DNA of 64,000 nucleotides from Tetracentron sinense. Taxonomy: Eukaryota; Streptophyta; Magnoliopsida; Trochodendrales; Trochodendraceae. Numbering within the stretch: the stretch's first letter is position 1; each line of letters starts with the position of its first letter. Below are positions 1 to 13,469 of this stretch, piece by piece. Location: contig CM026571.1 of assembly GCA_015143295.1 (NCBI GenBank), forward strand, positions 9,118,501 to 9,182,500. Direction: 5' to 3'. The notes below the pieces were generated by a model, which saw nothing but the letters and a program-made list of their open reading frames with translations, was not told the origin of the DNA and did no database searches. Both the position numbers and the translations under genes were made by a program.

Positions 1-1289
1 CCACATGGCATACAATCGGACAATACAATAGAAATCGCGAGTATCGTTTCGATGACAAGGATATTGACAGCACCAAATGCATAACTCAAGCCCAAATCAC
101 TTTTGAATGTGGGCTCCACTGAAAAGTGATTGTACCTTGTTTTAATAGTGCCGATTAGGACCCCATTGATACTTTACACTACCGTTCAATGGCTTTAAGG
201 ATTTGAAAAAAGAATAGAAAAAGGAACATAGAGCAGTGATTGGCGGATTCATGGGTCTGTTTCATATTTTATATAATGTCCCTTTTAAAATCTTTTTAAT
301 CTTGGTTAAGTTTAATTAAATGAGAATTAAAATTTGGATTTAAAAAAAAACAACAAACCATGGTTTAATTGCTTAATCCGGGATAAGATATGAAACTGGT
401 CCGCTAATTACTGCTCTAAAAAATCTTCATATATCCTCATATGCAATGAGTACTGGCCATTCAGTTACAAAATGGAATCGACGGCTACTTTAACCATTTT
501 CCTAGTAGATACTATGAGAGTTGGATTGTCCGCATTGAAAATCTAACTGACACCAAATATTACGTGAAGCCCATTATTAAATGTATGGAAAATAGTTAAC
601 AGACCTAGGATCTTTATTTGTAAAGCAAGGTAGGTCGTCATTCCCACTTTAAAATTCTCATAATATTTTATGAATATTTAAGAGTGAGGACGGGGACTAA
701 TAAGAATCGGTCTCAGTTTTGCAAATGGAGATCTCAAATATGCTCTGTATGTATATGACCCTTGGCACCATTAGATTTTTAATTCGGCTCGAGCGACCAA
801 CTCTCAATGGTACAAGCTACGAGTAAACTATGAAGAGTTTATAATCACTTTTTTTTTAAACAACTAATACTTATGGGAACAAATATGTTTTAATAACAGT
901 CAAGGAGGATGGGCAGTATCCTGTTCGTTTTCTGATCCTCTCCTATCCTTTTTTTTAATAGTAGTTATCTCGTGCATCACATGCGCACAGAAATTAAATA
1001 CAATACAACCCATTTCACACAAGACGACATTACGATTTTTCATATTTCCGTATTTTCATTTGAAACCACTGGTTGATGGATCCCACTCTTACACCAAAAA
1101 AAAAAGATGGGTCCCACTAGGTAGGACCCATTTGAATTTTTCAAGAAATAGTAGGTCCCTCCCTTTGGCAATAGAGTGCGGTAGACTAACTTTTGTGCCT
1201 AATCCGAGTGGGAGCTCCTGACCAAGTCTACAAAGTCTTAACGAAGATAGTCAAATTTGGTTGTCTGCTCAATCTCAATGGGTATCCTC
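1..1289. other. Intergenic, no gene recognised
   Basis: AT-rich sequence with no long open frame, no splice-supported exon chain and no inverted-repeat element that I could delimit. Short homopolymer tracts only. Confidence 0.5.
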
Positions 1290-1590
1290 CTAAATGGGTG
1301 GATTAGTGATTCTGGGCCTTTCCCCAAGTGGGAAGTCCTGGGTTCCATTTCTCACTCTTCCTTTTTTTTGGGCTAGTCTGCACGGATTTACCCAAACTTG
1401 TGATTCTGGGCCTTTCCCCAAGTGGGAAGTCCTGGGTTCCATTTCTCACTCTTCCTTTTTTTTGGGCTAGTCTGCACGGATTTACCCAAACTTATCTAGT
1501 GTGGCAGGTTGTGGGTTCACGTTATACTTTCGGGGATTAGTCATGACCCAAAGGATTGGGGACACCCTGATTTCTGAAAAAAACAAAAAA
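1290..1590 (+). mobile_element. tRNA-derived SINE-like element with internal duplication
   Basis: The 3' part (about 1490-1590, including the GGGGATTAGTC block and the GGGGACACCC-like end followed by an A-rich tail) matches the element at 36489-36681 by eye. A B-box-like GGGTTCCATT block occurs at about 1340 and again at about 1434, because the middle of the element is duplicated. The left end is uncertain and no target-site duplication was found. The open frame at 1328-1540 is a by-product of the repeat, not a gene. Confidence 0.5.
1306..1493. repeat. 94-bp tandem duplication inside the SINE-like element
   Basis: Two almost identical 94-bp units, 1306-1399 and 1400-1493, each starting GTGATTCTGGGCC and ending at CCCAAACTT. 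The duplication includes the B-box-like block. Confidence 0.9.
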
Positions 1591-2569
1591 AACTTGACAT
1601 TAACTACGAAGATAGGATTCATAGTCGAAACAATCTAAAATATGTCTCATGAAAATGGGTAATTTAAGAATTAGAAAAATAAATGAATGATATTACTATC
1701 AACTAAAATCATTTCCTATAATTCTCAAATGTGGAGTGTTAGCACTACTCTCAGTCAAATCCTACTTTCAACCACCACAACCACCTATCTATTCTCCATG
1801 AGAAAAAGAAAGTGTTTTAATCATTGTATTGGAGATGTGGTTGATAGAGGCTGATAGTAGAACTAGCATTTCTCTTCTCGAAATACACCAATAAAGACAT
1901 TTTTGGAAGGGATTGCTCCGGTTATTTCTTCAATTGGAGCTCCTTATCATAGTTAATCTCTTTTAACCTATGCATTCAAACAATTCATTTTTAATCTAAA
2001 TGCCTTGAAATGCGTGTCCCTATTGAAAGTCAATCAGTCAAACAAGACATTGCATAATGTCCCTTGGATTGAAAATTGAATGTCATTATTTTGGTTAGTC
2101 AAAAATAGGGTTAGGCCACAACCCAGTTAGTATTAGTTAATAGTGGTTAGTGGGTTAAACCTGACTTAGAAGCTGCTAAACACGATGAGCCTATCAACCC
2201 TTATAATGTCACTTGTGAGAATGCTACCCTGAACGCTCCTACATGAGGGGATATACATACTCCCACTGGTACAAGTCAGCCAATGGCGATTAAAAGTTAA
2301 AACTTACAACAAGGAAGGAGTTGATTCATTCACTCATTCCAGTCATTTGGGTGTTATGTTGGGGTTGCATGAGTCCAGCTTTTATGGAGAATCTACATTT
2401 TTCAAGGTTGGTTCATTTATAAACAAGCTAAATTGAGCTTGAACCGAACTTTTAATGAATTCAATTAAATATAATTAACATATAAAAAAATTAATAATAT
2501 ATTTTAATATAAAAAATTATAAGTTTTTTTTTATATTTTTAATATAAATATATATTCAAGAACTGAGTA
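1591..2569. other. Intergenic, no gene recognised
   Basis: No supported coding exon, RNA gene or delimited transposon. AT-rich, especially 2440-2570. Confidence 0.5.
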
Positions 2570-2572
2570 TAA

Positions 2573-3216
2573 GAGCATCTCCAACCGGACTCTAAAAATG
2601 CAAATTAGAGCTCCAACTCCCTCCAAACCGGGCTCTATTTTGATGAAACGATTTTGTATGTCCAAATTTTGAGACCCAAGTGGGGACTCCAAAATATGTC
2701 TCCAATACTATTCATTTATGTAGAATACCAACTTTACCCTTATTCACATATCTATTTTAAATTATATACCAATTATGTCATTTTACACTTTTCACATTAC
2801 TTTCATAAAATAAGTATAACTTTTAATATATAAATCTGATTTTTATAAAATTGGTATTGTTGAAAAGATATCGACAATACCATTAAAATGAGACCAATAT
2901 TAAATCTTAACCAAAAAAAAAAAAGAGAGACCAATATTAAATATATTTAATAAAAATTATAAATTTTATATTATATACTCATGTATTACATTATAAAGTT
3001 TTACAATATCAATTTCTGTGTTTTTGAAGGAAAATTAATAAATATATGTGAGATATAAATTTTATTTAAATAAAATCTTATTTGTTGAATAGTGATAAGA
3101 TAGAAATAGAGACTCATGGTTGGAATTGTTTCAAATAAAGAAAATGTTGTAAACACACTTTTTCAATAAGCAACAGTATTTTGAGTCTCCAAAATGGAGA
3201 CTGATTGGAGATGCAC
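2573..3216. mobile_element. PIF/Harbinger (Tourist)-like MITE
   Basis: The termini are imperfect inverted repeats: GAGCATCTCCAACC on the left, and a right end whose reverse complement reads GTGCATCTCCAATC. They are flanked by TAA on both sides (2570-2572 and 3217-3219), the TWA target duplication typical of PIF/Harbinger. The interior is AT-rich with no coding capacity, so the element is non-autonomous. Confidence 0.8.
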
Positions 3217-3232
3217 TAAAGGTATTTGAATT

Positions 3233-3455
3233 GGGATGGGATTTGATCCGGCTCTCGCCGGATCAAAATCATCTAACCTAAGGTCTTTGTCCGACATGCG
3301 GCGATAAAAAGGAGATAAGTCATTTCATTTTCCTCATGTTTTTTTGACTTCTCTCCATTTGATATCTTCTCCCATTTTTATCACCACATGTCACACGCAA
3401 AGGGAAGGAGGCTAGATGATTTTGATCTGGCGACAGCCTGATCAAATCCCATCCC
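3233..3455. mobile_element. Short TIR element (MITE), family unassigned
   Basis: An inverted repeat of about 45 bp begins GGGATGGGATTTGATC and closes with its complement at 3440-3455. The core contains a GAAGTCATTTCATTTTC block and an inverted TTGACTTC block also seen in the MITEs at 50713, 51309, 59517 and 60464. No clear target duplication was found. Confidence 0.7.
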
Positions 3456-3817
3456 GTTTGAGCTTGGCCGGTTTACTAAATAGTCCTAAAAATTGTGACG
3501 AAGGCTTCAAGTTTGTTTGATAAACTATCCAACCCGAGCCGAGCCGATCCGAGCCGAGCCGAACTGGTGCCCTACAGTGTCAGGCTAGGGAATCGAAAGG
3601 AGGTGGTAAGGTTACGCGCAGTAAAAACCAAGGGTTGTTAGCACTTTCCCCAGTAGTAGGATGATAGTAATAAATGGTTGGATGGTCATAGCATAATGGT
3701 AGAGTAGGTAAAAAGGAGGAAAATAGTGTTCAAATGACAAAGTCGGTCATCTAGCCACTAGCCAGCCTTTCAATTCACGAAGTCTGCATTTGGAGGCCGA
3801 AGCTCCCTCTCTCCCAC

Positions 3818-3828
3818 CTATATATATT
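3818..3828 (+). promoter_or_regulatory. Putative TATA box of the HMG-CoA synthase gene
   Basis: CTATATATATT lies about 165 bp upstream of the start codon. A CT-repeat tract at 3881-3902 lies between them, in the presumed 5' UTR, as is common in plant leaders. The transcription start is inferred to lie around 3845-3865. Confidence 0.55.
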
Positions 3829-3992
3829 CTAACGGGAATATGTGAGCCTCTCCACAGCTCTCCCTTCGAGTTTCCAGGATTCTCTCTCTCTCTCTCTCTC
3901 TCGCTCTTGTAGAAAGAACTACGAGCGAAGAGACTGAGATTGGAAAACCAGCTCGATCTAGGGTTTCTAAGAATTCCAGTGAGAGCTCTCAG

Positions 3993-6900
3993 ATGGCTTC
4001 GCAGCAGAAAAATGTTGGAATTCTCGCCATGGATATTTACTTCCCTCCTACTTGTATTCAGCAGGTGAAGATCTCATGTTTTCCTTGGATTTCTCTTGCA
4101 TGCCATGGATTTTGCTCTTCTTTTTATATTTTGAATCTTTTTTTTATTAATATTCATTGATGAAAAGGAAGCGTGAGCTGGATATTTGATCTTTGATCGC
4201 TTTCTCCCTCTCTCTGTTTGGTTCTTTTTACAATAGAGTGTTTAGGGTTGAATTTTGTTGCATTTTTTGCTTGTTTTATGTAAAAATTTGAAAATTCATG
4301 TATCTTTCTGGATCAGTTGGAAGGAAATATCTTTTGATGTATGAGGGAAGTTAGAAATGCTGAACCTAAAGAGCATTATACTTTTTTTGTTGTTGTAAAT
4401 TTTCTGGATTTTGATGCTTGGATGCTTAATTGAGTAGAGTGGATCTTTCTTTATTTTTATTTATTTATTAAATTTTTTGTGGATTTAATTGTGCGACTGT
4501 TTCTGTGGACTTCGGAAATTCAGATTGAGAGCTATGATTTCTGAATTTATCGAGACCTTGATTTGATGTTTAGTTTGTTCTTAATTGCATATGTCTCTTG
4601 AACCAGGACTTTTTTAGAAGCTTCAGTATGTTTTTGTGTGTTTCCAATAATGTTCTGCACAGTAGTGTGAAGATACATGGTATCATTTAAATGTGTTTAG
4701 ATGCAGTTTGTAATTAGTGAAATTTAACTTTCCTCGTTGCTGCTCCTAAAAAGTATCCTTGATGTATTGTTAACACGAAGCGTTTGGATGGAGGTTAGGA
4801 TTCCAAATTATCCAATGTCACGTGCTGGTAGTTCTTTTGTTTCTTTGTTAATAATGAAATTTTGTACAAATAAAAGAGGAACATCAAACAATACATGGGA
4901 TAGAGCTCCATGAAGCTAAAGGTGGAATGAAACCAACTGCATGAATTAGACCTGGAGTTCAAATTTTTCTATTCCAATTGCCACAGGGCTTTTCTTGACA
5001 GATCATTTTGTTGGCCAGACTTTTTATTCAAATTCCTTAGACTAACGTTCTCATGCATTTTGTATGCATGGAAGAATTTTGTGGAGAACGTACTCTGTTC
5101 AATATTAGGTTGGGTATTTGTTTCTCTATTGGTGGAGAAGATAACTGAGTACCTTCTCTAGTCCCAGGAGTTGTCTTAAAACATAAGCTCTTGATTAGTT
5201 CCTTTTCTAAGTCTCATATACTTCAACAAACATGTCAGTGCATTCTTCTTCTTGTTCTTTTATTTATATAAGGCGTCTTTTGAACAAAAATACTTTCATG
5301 CGTGTCATCCTTTGTATTTATCTTCTTCTTTCTGTGCGCACAAATAGGAAGCACTGGAGGCTCATGATGGTGCAAGTAAAGGGAAATACACTATTGGACT
5401 TGGACAAGATTGCCTGGCATTTTGCACAGAGGTGGAAGATGTCATCTCAATGAGGTTTTCACTCGACATTTAGCCTCCCGTTCTTATATTCTAACATTGA
5501 TACCATAAAAGTACTTTTCTCAAGAATAGAAAACAACTTCTTTTTACGTTGAGTTGAACTGTTATGGTGCTCTTGGATATAGTATTTATATTCATGGTAT
5601 GATTCGTTCTCTTCTGGAACACTGGATGATGAAAGCTTAATTTTTCACAACGCATGCAAGATGGAGGTCTTAATGTTATACATTATTATTATTAACCTGT
5701 CAGAGAGTCATTGAAGAAGTTATACACTAAGAAAACTCTCTTTACAACTGAAATGGTACTAAAATACTGGTGAGTATTGGAAGTTTAGCTTTTATTCATT
5801 GTGAGTGCACAAGCTGATGATGCTGTTGTAAAAAGGGAAGCCGATGATATGCAGTGCAAACAAATTACTAGGTTCAGCCCTAGTTTATCCTATACCGGCA
5901 CCTAATTTTAGAAGGAAACTATCTGCCATCATTCTAGCAAATTCATTTGGCAGTAAAGCAACATGGTATATTGACTGATTGTTTTGTAGTTTAGTATTGT
6001 TATTTATTTTCTTGCTACAGGTTAGTTCTAAAATAACATTTCAATTTTTGCATGGATTTTTGCATATCCGTTTAGAGTCCTGATAGTGTCCATTTTAAAG
6101 GTTCTACCTGCACAAATGGTCTTGACGTTCAATTTGTATTCTTTAATTGATACATTTACTAAATGGTCTTGACACTGATCAACTTGCATTCTTTGATTGC
6201 TAGTTTTGATACATATTCATGGTGTACATGTGCTGTTCATGTACTCTTAAAACTTGTTAACTTTTAGAGTTAATAATAATTTTTTTGGTAACATTTTATG
6301 AACCTTCTGTTTTATTCTGAACTCGGTATTTTTCAGTTTGACAGCTGTTACAACCCTCCTTGAGAAATATGGTGTTGATCCAAAACAAATTGGTCGCCTG
6401 GAAGTAGGTAGCGAGACTGTGATTGACAAAAGCAAGTCCATTAAGACCTTTCTGATGCAAATCTTTGAGGTATTATCTGAATTCATTTGGATACAGATGC
6501 TCTTTTTTTGTTGTCAATTGAAATTAGTTCCCTTCTTTTAGTGTGGGCTAGCTTGGCTCGAACCCAAGAGGGAGGAATTAGAAAGACCCATAAATTTTTG
6601 ACATCAGCTAGGAAATATGTAGTATTATATCTAGAGCTGTACTAGGACCACCAGTGTCGCAAAAGTTTGGGACTTCACTTGGTTGCGAGCCATTTCAGTG
6701 CTATTAAAACCCTATGTTTTACCAGTGTGAGCTAAAATTAGCATCAGCAGGTAAAACCTTGGGTTTGCAATGGCTGACTGGCACACAACTGAGCCATGGT
6801 CCATTTTCTTTGGACCCGGCCTGGTTTCAAGTCATTTTCCTTGCATATTACCCCTCTTGCTATGTTAAAGACAATTCCTTGATTTAGTCATCTCATTACC

Positions 6901-9900
6901 AGATGACTTGCATTCCCTATGCTATGCATGTTCTGTAGAAAATTGGTTTGGTGCAATTTTTCTGTTTTGGTTCTAATATTCTTAAATGTCTGTTTTTCAC
7001 ACTAGTAGAATTTTCTGTTCTTTTGTCATGTAAATAAACAGGAGTGCGGTAATACTGACATTGAAGGAGTTGACTCGACAAATGCATGCTACGGGGGAAC
7101 TGCAGCTTTATTCAATTGTGTCAATTGGGTGGAGAGTAGTTCGTGGGATGGACGCTATGGACTTGTTGTCTGCACGGACAGTGCGGTATGATATTTTCTG
7201 AAGACATACTTTACCTTGGACTTGCACTGACAAATTCTTATAATGAATGATGACTTCAAACTTGTTTTGTTTGTAGTTCTGTACTTGGACATAACACACT
7301 TTACCAATGGGAGTAGTTAATTGGCTCGATTTTCTTTTATTCCTTATAGTATGCTTGTATCATTTAATTAGAATTCCTAGAGTAGTTGCTTATGGAAGTT
7401 CATCCAGAGAATCAAAATAGCCTCTTAGACTGTAGGCTTTCTACTCAGTGTGTATTGCAAATGATGAGTACAAGTTGGTGAAACTAAGCATAAACCAGAG
7501 GTCCAGAACTCTTGATGATATCATATGTGAACGTGATAATCCTTTAACGAAAGAGTTTGATGAGTCACATGGCAAGTATTATCGTATGTCAGAGGGTAGT
7601 TAGTCTAGTAACTTCTGTCCTATCATGTCCCTTTGGGGTACAAAAGTTGAACCATACTATGGTGGGATCTAGACCTGCTTTCTTTTGGCATCTTTGTTTA
7701 TCACCTACTTGATGTTGAGGTAGTAAAGGGAAGGATGCTTTATTACCATGATTACTTTGGTAATTTTCTTCTATATTATATTTTATTGCTTATTTGCTAT
7801 ATCTTCCAGTGTATCTATGATTATGCACTGATCTCTGACACCTCTTTTTCCCATATGTTATCATGTCTTTGGGTATAGTTAGGTCTGCATGAATTTATAT
7901 AAACTATAAAACTATAGATAATGCACAAAAGAAAATTGAATAGTTGAAGAAAGGGATGTCTGCACTTTATGTTGAAAATGTTTCATGCATATTTGAAAGC
8001 ACAAAATCTGACTTCATGAAGAGTGTCTGGCTGTTGTATAAGTGCTAGGCTCTAGCAACAAGGATTTTATGTTTGAGATGTGGATAATATGTTCCTTCAC
8101 TTCCTTGTGCTTTTACTTCTCCCAATGGGTTGGCTATTAGGCATGTGTGCATATCAATGAAGATATACGCATATATAATTTTTTATTATGCGCAACTTAT
8201 TTTTAAGGTTATGTTCTATTTTCTTACTGGTGGATTCCTGGTTTTAGGTCTACGCAGAAGGACCAGCCCGTCCTACTGGAGGAGCAGCTGCCATTGCTAT
8301 GCTGATAGGGCCAGATGCTCCTATTGCTTTTGAAAGCAAGTTTAGAGGGAGTCATATGTCTCATGTCTACGATTTTTACAAGCCCAACCTTGCAAGTGAA
8401 TACCCGGTAAGGCTTCCTAGTTTCTCTTTTGTCATGTCACATTTGATAAACATATTAGATATCGGAATCCTATTTACCAGTTGCAATGTTTTCAGCTTAT
8501 GGTTTTGTCTAAATAGTTGGATTGTAGTTTCTCCTTTCTCAATAATCTCTCTGTTTTGACGTTCTGTTTGCCTTTACTTTTATCTAGGTTTAAAAGACAA
8601 AGCAATCCAAGTTATATGATGTTATTCATAGTCTTTTCCATCCACCGAATTTACTATTAGGTCAAAGTTTCCACATAGGTGTACATGACAAAAGGAAAAA
8701 TATATGTTGGAATTATGTATCTATCCGTGACTTAAAGGGACAGTATATCTTCTAAAAAACATTGGCAACTTCGTGTTGCATATGTGAGTTAACCTTCTAT
8801 TTCACCTAAGAATACATTGTCTGCCTATTGATTGGAGTATCTAGGAAAAGAAGAGAGATAGACATAGGTGAGAAACAATACTTCATTTTGATTTGAATAT
8901 CCGATTACATTCAATGGGCTCCCTGTGGTATAAAACATTCAGATCTCCAACAATGTCATACCATATGTGCCTTTCTGAATGCGGTATTTTATGTTAATAT
9001 GTATAGTTTGTCTGAGTAGCTTTCATAATCAATGACATACTTCTTTTTTCGATAACCCTATTTTATAAAGTAAAGAAAACGGAGGATCATGTATATTGAA
9101 ACCTTGAGGCCCTACGTGGCTACGTCTACTCAATCTTCTATAGAGGTAAAAGAATTTTGTGATATTAGGGGCCGTTCACTTTTCACTTTGTTTTGGTAGT
9201 TATTAGGAAATTTTAGTGACTTTGTTGGTTTCTAACAAAATTAATTCTTGCCCTCATGAGATTTCAAGTCTTATACTGTTTTATGAGATTTGAAATCATT
9301 CATTTTGCTGCATTCAAAGTGTTTCGGGAATTGCAAACCACGAGATGAAAAGCACGATGCATCTAGTTCTCAAAAGAAAATGCATATTGTCAAATAACAA
9401 AACTTGCAAGACTTTATAAATCATAGCAAAAGAACAGACCCTTACCCTATGTTTGGTTGCCAAGAAATAAGTGAAAAGAAAAGAAAATTGGACAAAACAT
9501 AACTAAAAATTGTATTAGAAATCGAAAGTTTTCTTTTCTTCTATATGTTTTCACCTAATTTCCCAACAACTAAACATACCGTTTAAGGGAAAACAAGAGG
9601 AAATTCGAAAGTTGCAGCCTACTTGTAGGTTTGTCAACTTTTCAATGACTCCCTTTAAGTTGCACCTTTGTCTGCTCACTTCCTGTTCATGCTTGTTTTC
9701 TCTGTGAACGCGGGTGGCTGTAATCAATGTTTAGACCATAGACAATGCTTGCGAAATTAAAAACCCAACACTTAGTGTCAGACTGTCTGTCGATAAATGT
9801 GGCATCTAAGAAACAAATAGATTTTTGTGTGACGTCTAATAAACAAAAATGCCCGTGCTTATTGATTTGTGTAACCTATTAGCTATTCTGTTTGGAGTTG

Positions 9901-12188
9901 GCTTGTTTATCATACTCCTGTTAGTATTTCTCACTTTATCTACAATTTATGTTTGTAGGTTGTTGATGGGAAGCTTTCACAAACTTGTTATCTCATGGCA
10001 CTTGATTCTTGCTACAAACGTTTCTGTAATAAGTAAGTTGCTATTGAGTTAGAGAGAGCACTTCTCTTAGTTCTACAACAGATTTTGGTGCTCATTTTTG
10101 CTAGATAAATGCCTTACTGTCTTGCTTTCTATAGGTTTGAGAAATTGGAGGGCAAGCAATTTTCGATTTCTGATGCAGACTATGTTGTATTTCATTCTCC
10201 GTATAACAAGGTATGCATTCTATGCAGTTATGATCTTTCTATCCATTATAGTCATGATCTTTTTATCCATTGTAGCTATGATCTTTCTATCCATTTTCTA
10301 TCCATAATTATTCTGGATTATCAATTGAAACTTGAATACTTGAAGCAATAGTCTTATTTAAAATTCTCTCGACCTGTTACTGCAGCTCGTGCAGAAAAGC
10401 TTTGCTCGGTTATACTTCAATGACTACTTGAGGAATGCCAGGTTTCTACCTTTTCTTTGTTTTTATCCAATCATAACTATTACTGAGAAATTTATTTGAT
10501 GCATATGCATCATCTCATTGATTATATTCTGCATAAACATGGTCAGCTCTGTTGAGGAGATTGCAAAAGAAAAGCTGGGACCATTTTCAGCTTTATCTGG
10601 TGATGAGAGCTACCAAAGCCGGGATCTTGAAAAGGTCATTCTAAATTTCTAATATCCTGGCAATGATTTTAAGGCAATTGGTGTTCTATAATCAGACGGT
10701 TTCTTAGGTTGGAAACTTCTTGCTGATAATTACTTAATATTGCGCATCTACAGGCAACCCAGCAAGTTGCAAAGCATCTATATGATGCAAAGGTGAAACC
10801 GACCACTTTGCTACCAAAACAAGTTGGCAACATGTACACCGCATCTCTTTATGCAGCATTTGCATCCCTTCTTCACAACAAGAATAGTACACTGGTAAAA
10901 AATTTAGCTACTTCTGAGGTTGACATTTTCGCTCCTACATAGTTCCAAATTTCCAATAGTCTTTCCTTCCTCAATGTGATTATTTTTTATACTTCCAGGC
11001 GGGTCAGAGGGCAATGATGTTCTCATATGGGAGTGGTCTTTCTTCCACAATGTTCTCGTTCCAACTTCGGGAAGGGCAACATCCTTTTAGCTTATCAAAC
11101 ATTGCAACTGTGATGAATGTTGCTGGGAAGTTGAAGTCAAGACATGAGGTATTTCTCTTGTTCCTTTGCCTCTCAGACATAATTAATTTTCACAAGTGCT
11201 GGTATGAATTTAAAAAAAAAAATACCATTCAACCAATCATTATATTCACACATGCTAAGGCACCGATGAAGATGATGACCCGTGTACATCCATACATGAG
11301 CCTACCTCCCTAGATAAACTTTTGCATGTATACAACTAATTTCTAGTTGCACCATGGTCATTTGAAACATGTATGCACAAATAGATACACTAGTAAAAAT
11401 TTATAAGTGGGGCTAGGCCTAGGTGACCAGATAATATTCCATGTCTTTTTTAAAGTACCAACCCGTGTCTTTTTCAAAGTACCAAAATTCTCACCAAGGG
11501 CTTGCTTAGACACCTAAGTGGTCAGCATGATCTAATGCTTGGGGCCTATATATATATATATTATATGGAAAATCTAGAGTTCACACAATGCATGAAACTC
11601 TTAAAGGTCACGCAAGTGTAAAACCAATGGTTTTTTTGCAATTAAAACCAAACAGGATGGCATTACTGTAATTATGAAAGATAATTATTCGTTCAAAATG
11701 ACCACCACTTCACACTATAATTACAGGCATGCCATCCAATATGAACATGCGTGATCTTTTTGTGTTTCACGCATTGCGTGAACAGTAGCAACCCCCATAT
11801 ATATATATATAGAAAGGTTCTAAGGGGCGGTGCTCACTAGAAGTTTTAGTGAGCTTCCAGCCCTCTCCCTCCAAAGAGGGAGGAGCATACCTGTTGCGGC
11901 CTATCTATTATTTGGAAAAGGAGACCCCAACTGTGTCGAACAGATATTTATTGGTGCTATATGTTAGATTTTAATAAACACCTACTTTTCATGCAGTTTC
12001 CCGCCGAAAAATTTGTCGAGACTATGAAGCTAATGGAGCATCGGTATGGGGCGAAGGACTTTGTGACAAGCAAGGACTGTAGCCTTTTAGCTCCCGGCAC
12101 ATACTACCTCACCGAAGTTGACTCCATGTTCCGCAGATTCTATGCCAAGAAGGCAGGGGACAATGGTTCACTGGCCAATGGTCACTGA
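3993..12188 (+). CDS. HMGS: Hydroxymethylglutaryl-CoA synthase, 12 exons, complete
   Basis: Condenses acetoacetyl-CoA with acetyl-CoA to HMG-CoA, the step before HMG-CoA reductase in the cytosolic mevalonate (isoprenoid) pathway. Exons: 3993-4064, 5348-5454, 6337-6469, 7042-7185, 8248-8406, 9959-10032, 10135-10210, 10386-10441, 10547-10634, 10754-10894, 10999-11148 and 11997-12188. All introns are GT-AG and phases join without a frameshift, giving 463 residues (Arabidopsis HMGS has 461). The N-terminus has two or three extra residues relative to Arabidopsis ([20 protein letters not shown]). Key residues are present: nucleophile Cys120 in STNACYGG, His250 in VVFHSPYNK, and Asn329 in [11 protein letters not shown]. 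No transit peptide or membrane segment is evident. The start was chosen by fit to the family N-terminus. Introns hold a MITE and a small tandem repeat. Identity is secure; exon edges come from reading-frame and splice logic, not transcripts. Confidence 0.97.
10229..10300. repeat. 24-bp tandem repeat, 3 copies, in HMGS intron 7
   Basis: TGATCTTTCTATCCATT-type units begin at 10231, 10255 and 10279 (period 24). They lie just after the donor site of exon 7. Confidence 0.85.
11579..11783. mobile_element. MITE in HMGS intron 11
   Basis: The left terminus (11579-11598, GTTCACACAATGCATGAAAC) is matched by an inverted copy at 11764-11783 with three mismatches. Inner segments also pair (GGATGGCATTACTGTAATTAT against its complement around 11725-11745), so most of the 205 bp can fold back. 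AT dinucleotide runs flank both ends, which obscures the target duplication. Confidence 0.75.
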
Positions 12189-12797
12189 TAGTGGCATAAT
12201 GATGGTGAAAGAGCCGGAAAAACTGGCTTTCATGTTTTCAGATGTTGCGCTGTTAGTAGGTAGAAGAATATTTGTGTTTCCATAAGAATGTTTGCCGAGG
12301 CAAATAGTTTGATTAGATGCAGGCGTTATTAGCTAAATGTGTGTAAATGGGAATCATTCCTCTCTCAGTGTATCTTCATTTCTCGAAAATTTCTTAGTCT
12401 TCCCTTGTTTTGTAATGCACATGAGGAAGTCACTGCTCAATGAAAAACGCGTTTTGAGAATATATTGATCAATAGCAATCTGTTGGGAGTTTATCGAATG
12501 ATCTACCATCTTGTGAACTGCTCGGTTGACACATCGGTGCCATCCCTACTTGACCTGAGACAAACTCAATCTCTACCTGGTCAATCCAAATTGGACCCAA
12601 GGCTGGATTCGTTCACCTAATGTTGGGAAATAGAGTTGAACTTCCTGAACATTTGACTGCAATTAGTAACGATAATAAAATAGATATGAGAATTGCCTAG
12701 CTGAGAGGCGTTGCGAGGAGTCTTTTTTGAGGATAGTTGAAGCTTCCAATGTACAAGGGAAATTGCAGCACTACTTCTTGGATTCAACTCTGCACAG
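12189..12797. other. HMGS 3' UTR and intergenic
   Basis: Contains the HMGS 3' untranslated region (an AATGAAAA-type signal near 12440 is possible). No further gene was recognised. Confidence 0.5.
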
Positions 12798-12983
12798 ATT
12801 TTCTCCGGTTAATTCATACAAGTTTGCATTATTCGGTGAATGACAGGGTACAAAACCTCATTTAGCTTGCTCGTAAAAATATTAACTAAATTTTCTCCCG
12901 TTAATTCTTACGAGTTTGCATTATTCGGTGAATAACAGGGTACAAAACCTCATTTAGGATGCTCGTAAAAATATTAACTAAAT
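12798..12983. repeat. 92-bp tandem duplication downstream of HMGS
   Basis: Units 12798-12889 and 12890-12983 share ATTTTCTCC, GTTTGCATTATTCGGTGAAT, ACAGGGTACAAAACCTCATT and the TCGTAAAAATATTAACTAAA end, with a few substitutions. Confidence 0.9.
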
Positions 12984-13136
12984 AGAAGTTAATAGGGGTG
13001 CTGGTACTGGTGTGGAGACTGTAAGCCAGGGGCGGAGCTAGGAATTATTCCTTGGGGGGGCGGATACATGTATCAAGAAAAGTAACGGGTTTGGGGGTTG
13101 GGGAAGAAAATTGTTTTCATGGGTAATGGGTTCATC

Positions 13137-13435
13137 GTTCAATCGCACCCACAAGTTAACACGTGTCCCTCTTTTAACTCCTATTAATTGTGGTTAAGAT
13201 TCACTAACCTTTAGTGTTCAACAATCTAACCTATTTTTTAGAGAAAAAAAATATCAACCCTAAGGGTTAAAATTACTTAACCACAATTAAAAAAATTAAT
13301 TATTTTTTTCTTCTGAAAACCATGGTTAGATTGTTGAACCCTAAGGGTTGGTAAATCTTAACTACAATTAAGATGATTTAAAAGGGACACATGTTAACTT
13401 GTGGGTGCGATTGAACTCGAAGAGAGTTCAATCGC
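13137..13435. mobile_element. Long-TIR MITE with extra terminal hairpin
   Basis: Terminal inverted repeats of about 95 bp: the left begins GTTCAATCGCACCCACAAG and the right ends with its complement at 13416. Beyond the right repeat, the terminal 12 bp are repeated in inverse orientation, forming a perfect 12-bp stem (13407-13418 with 13424-13435, 5-nt loop). The shared family core is a CCCTTTTAAC-like block then TGGTTAAGATTCAC. Related copies recur across the window. Confidence 0.75.
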
Positions 13436-13469
13436 AATTGACTCTGATCACTTGTGACGTATTAGAGTA

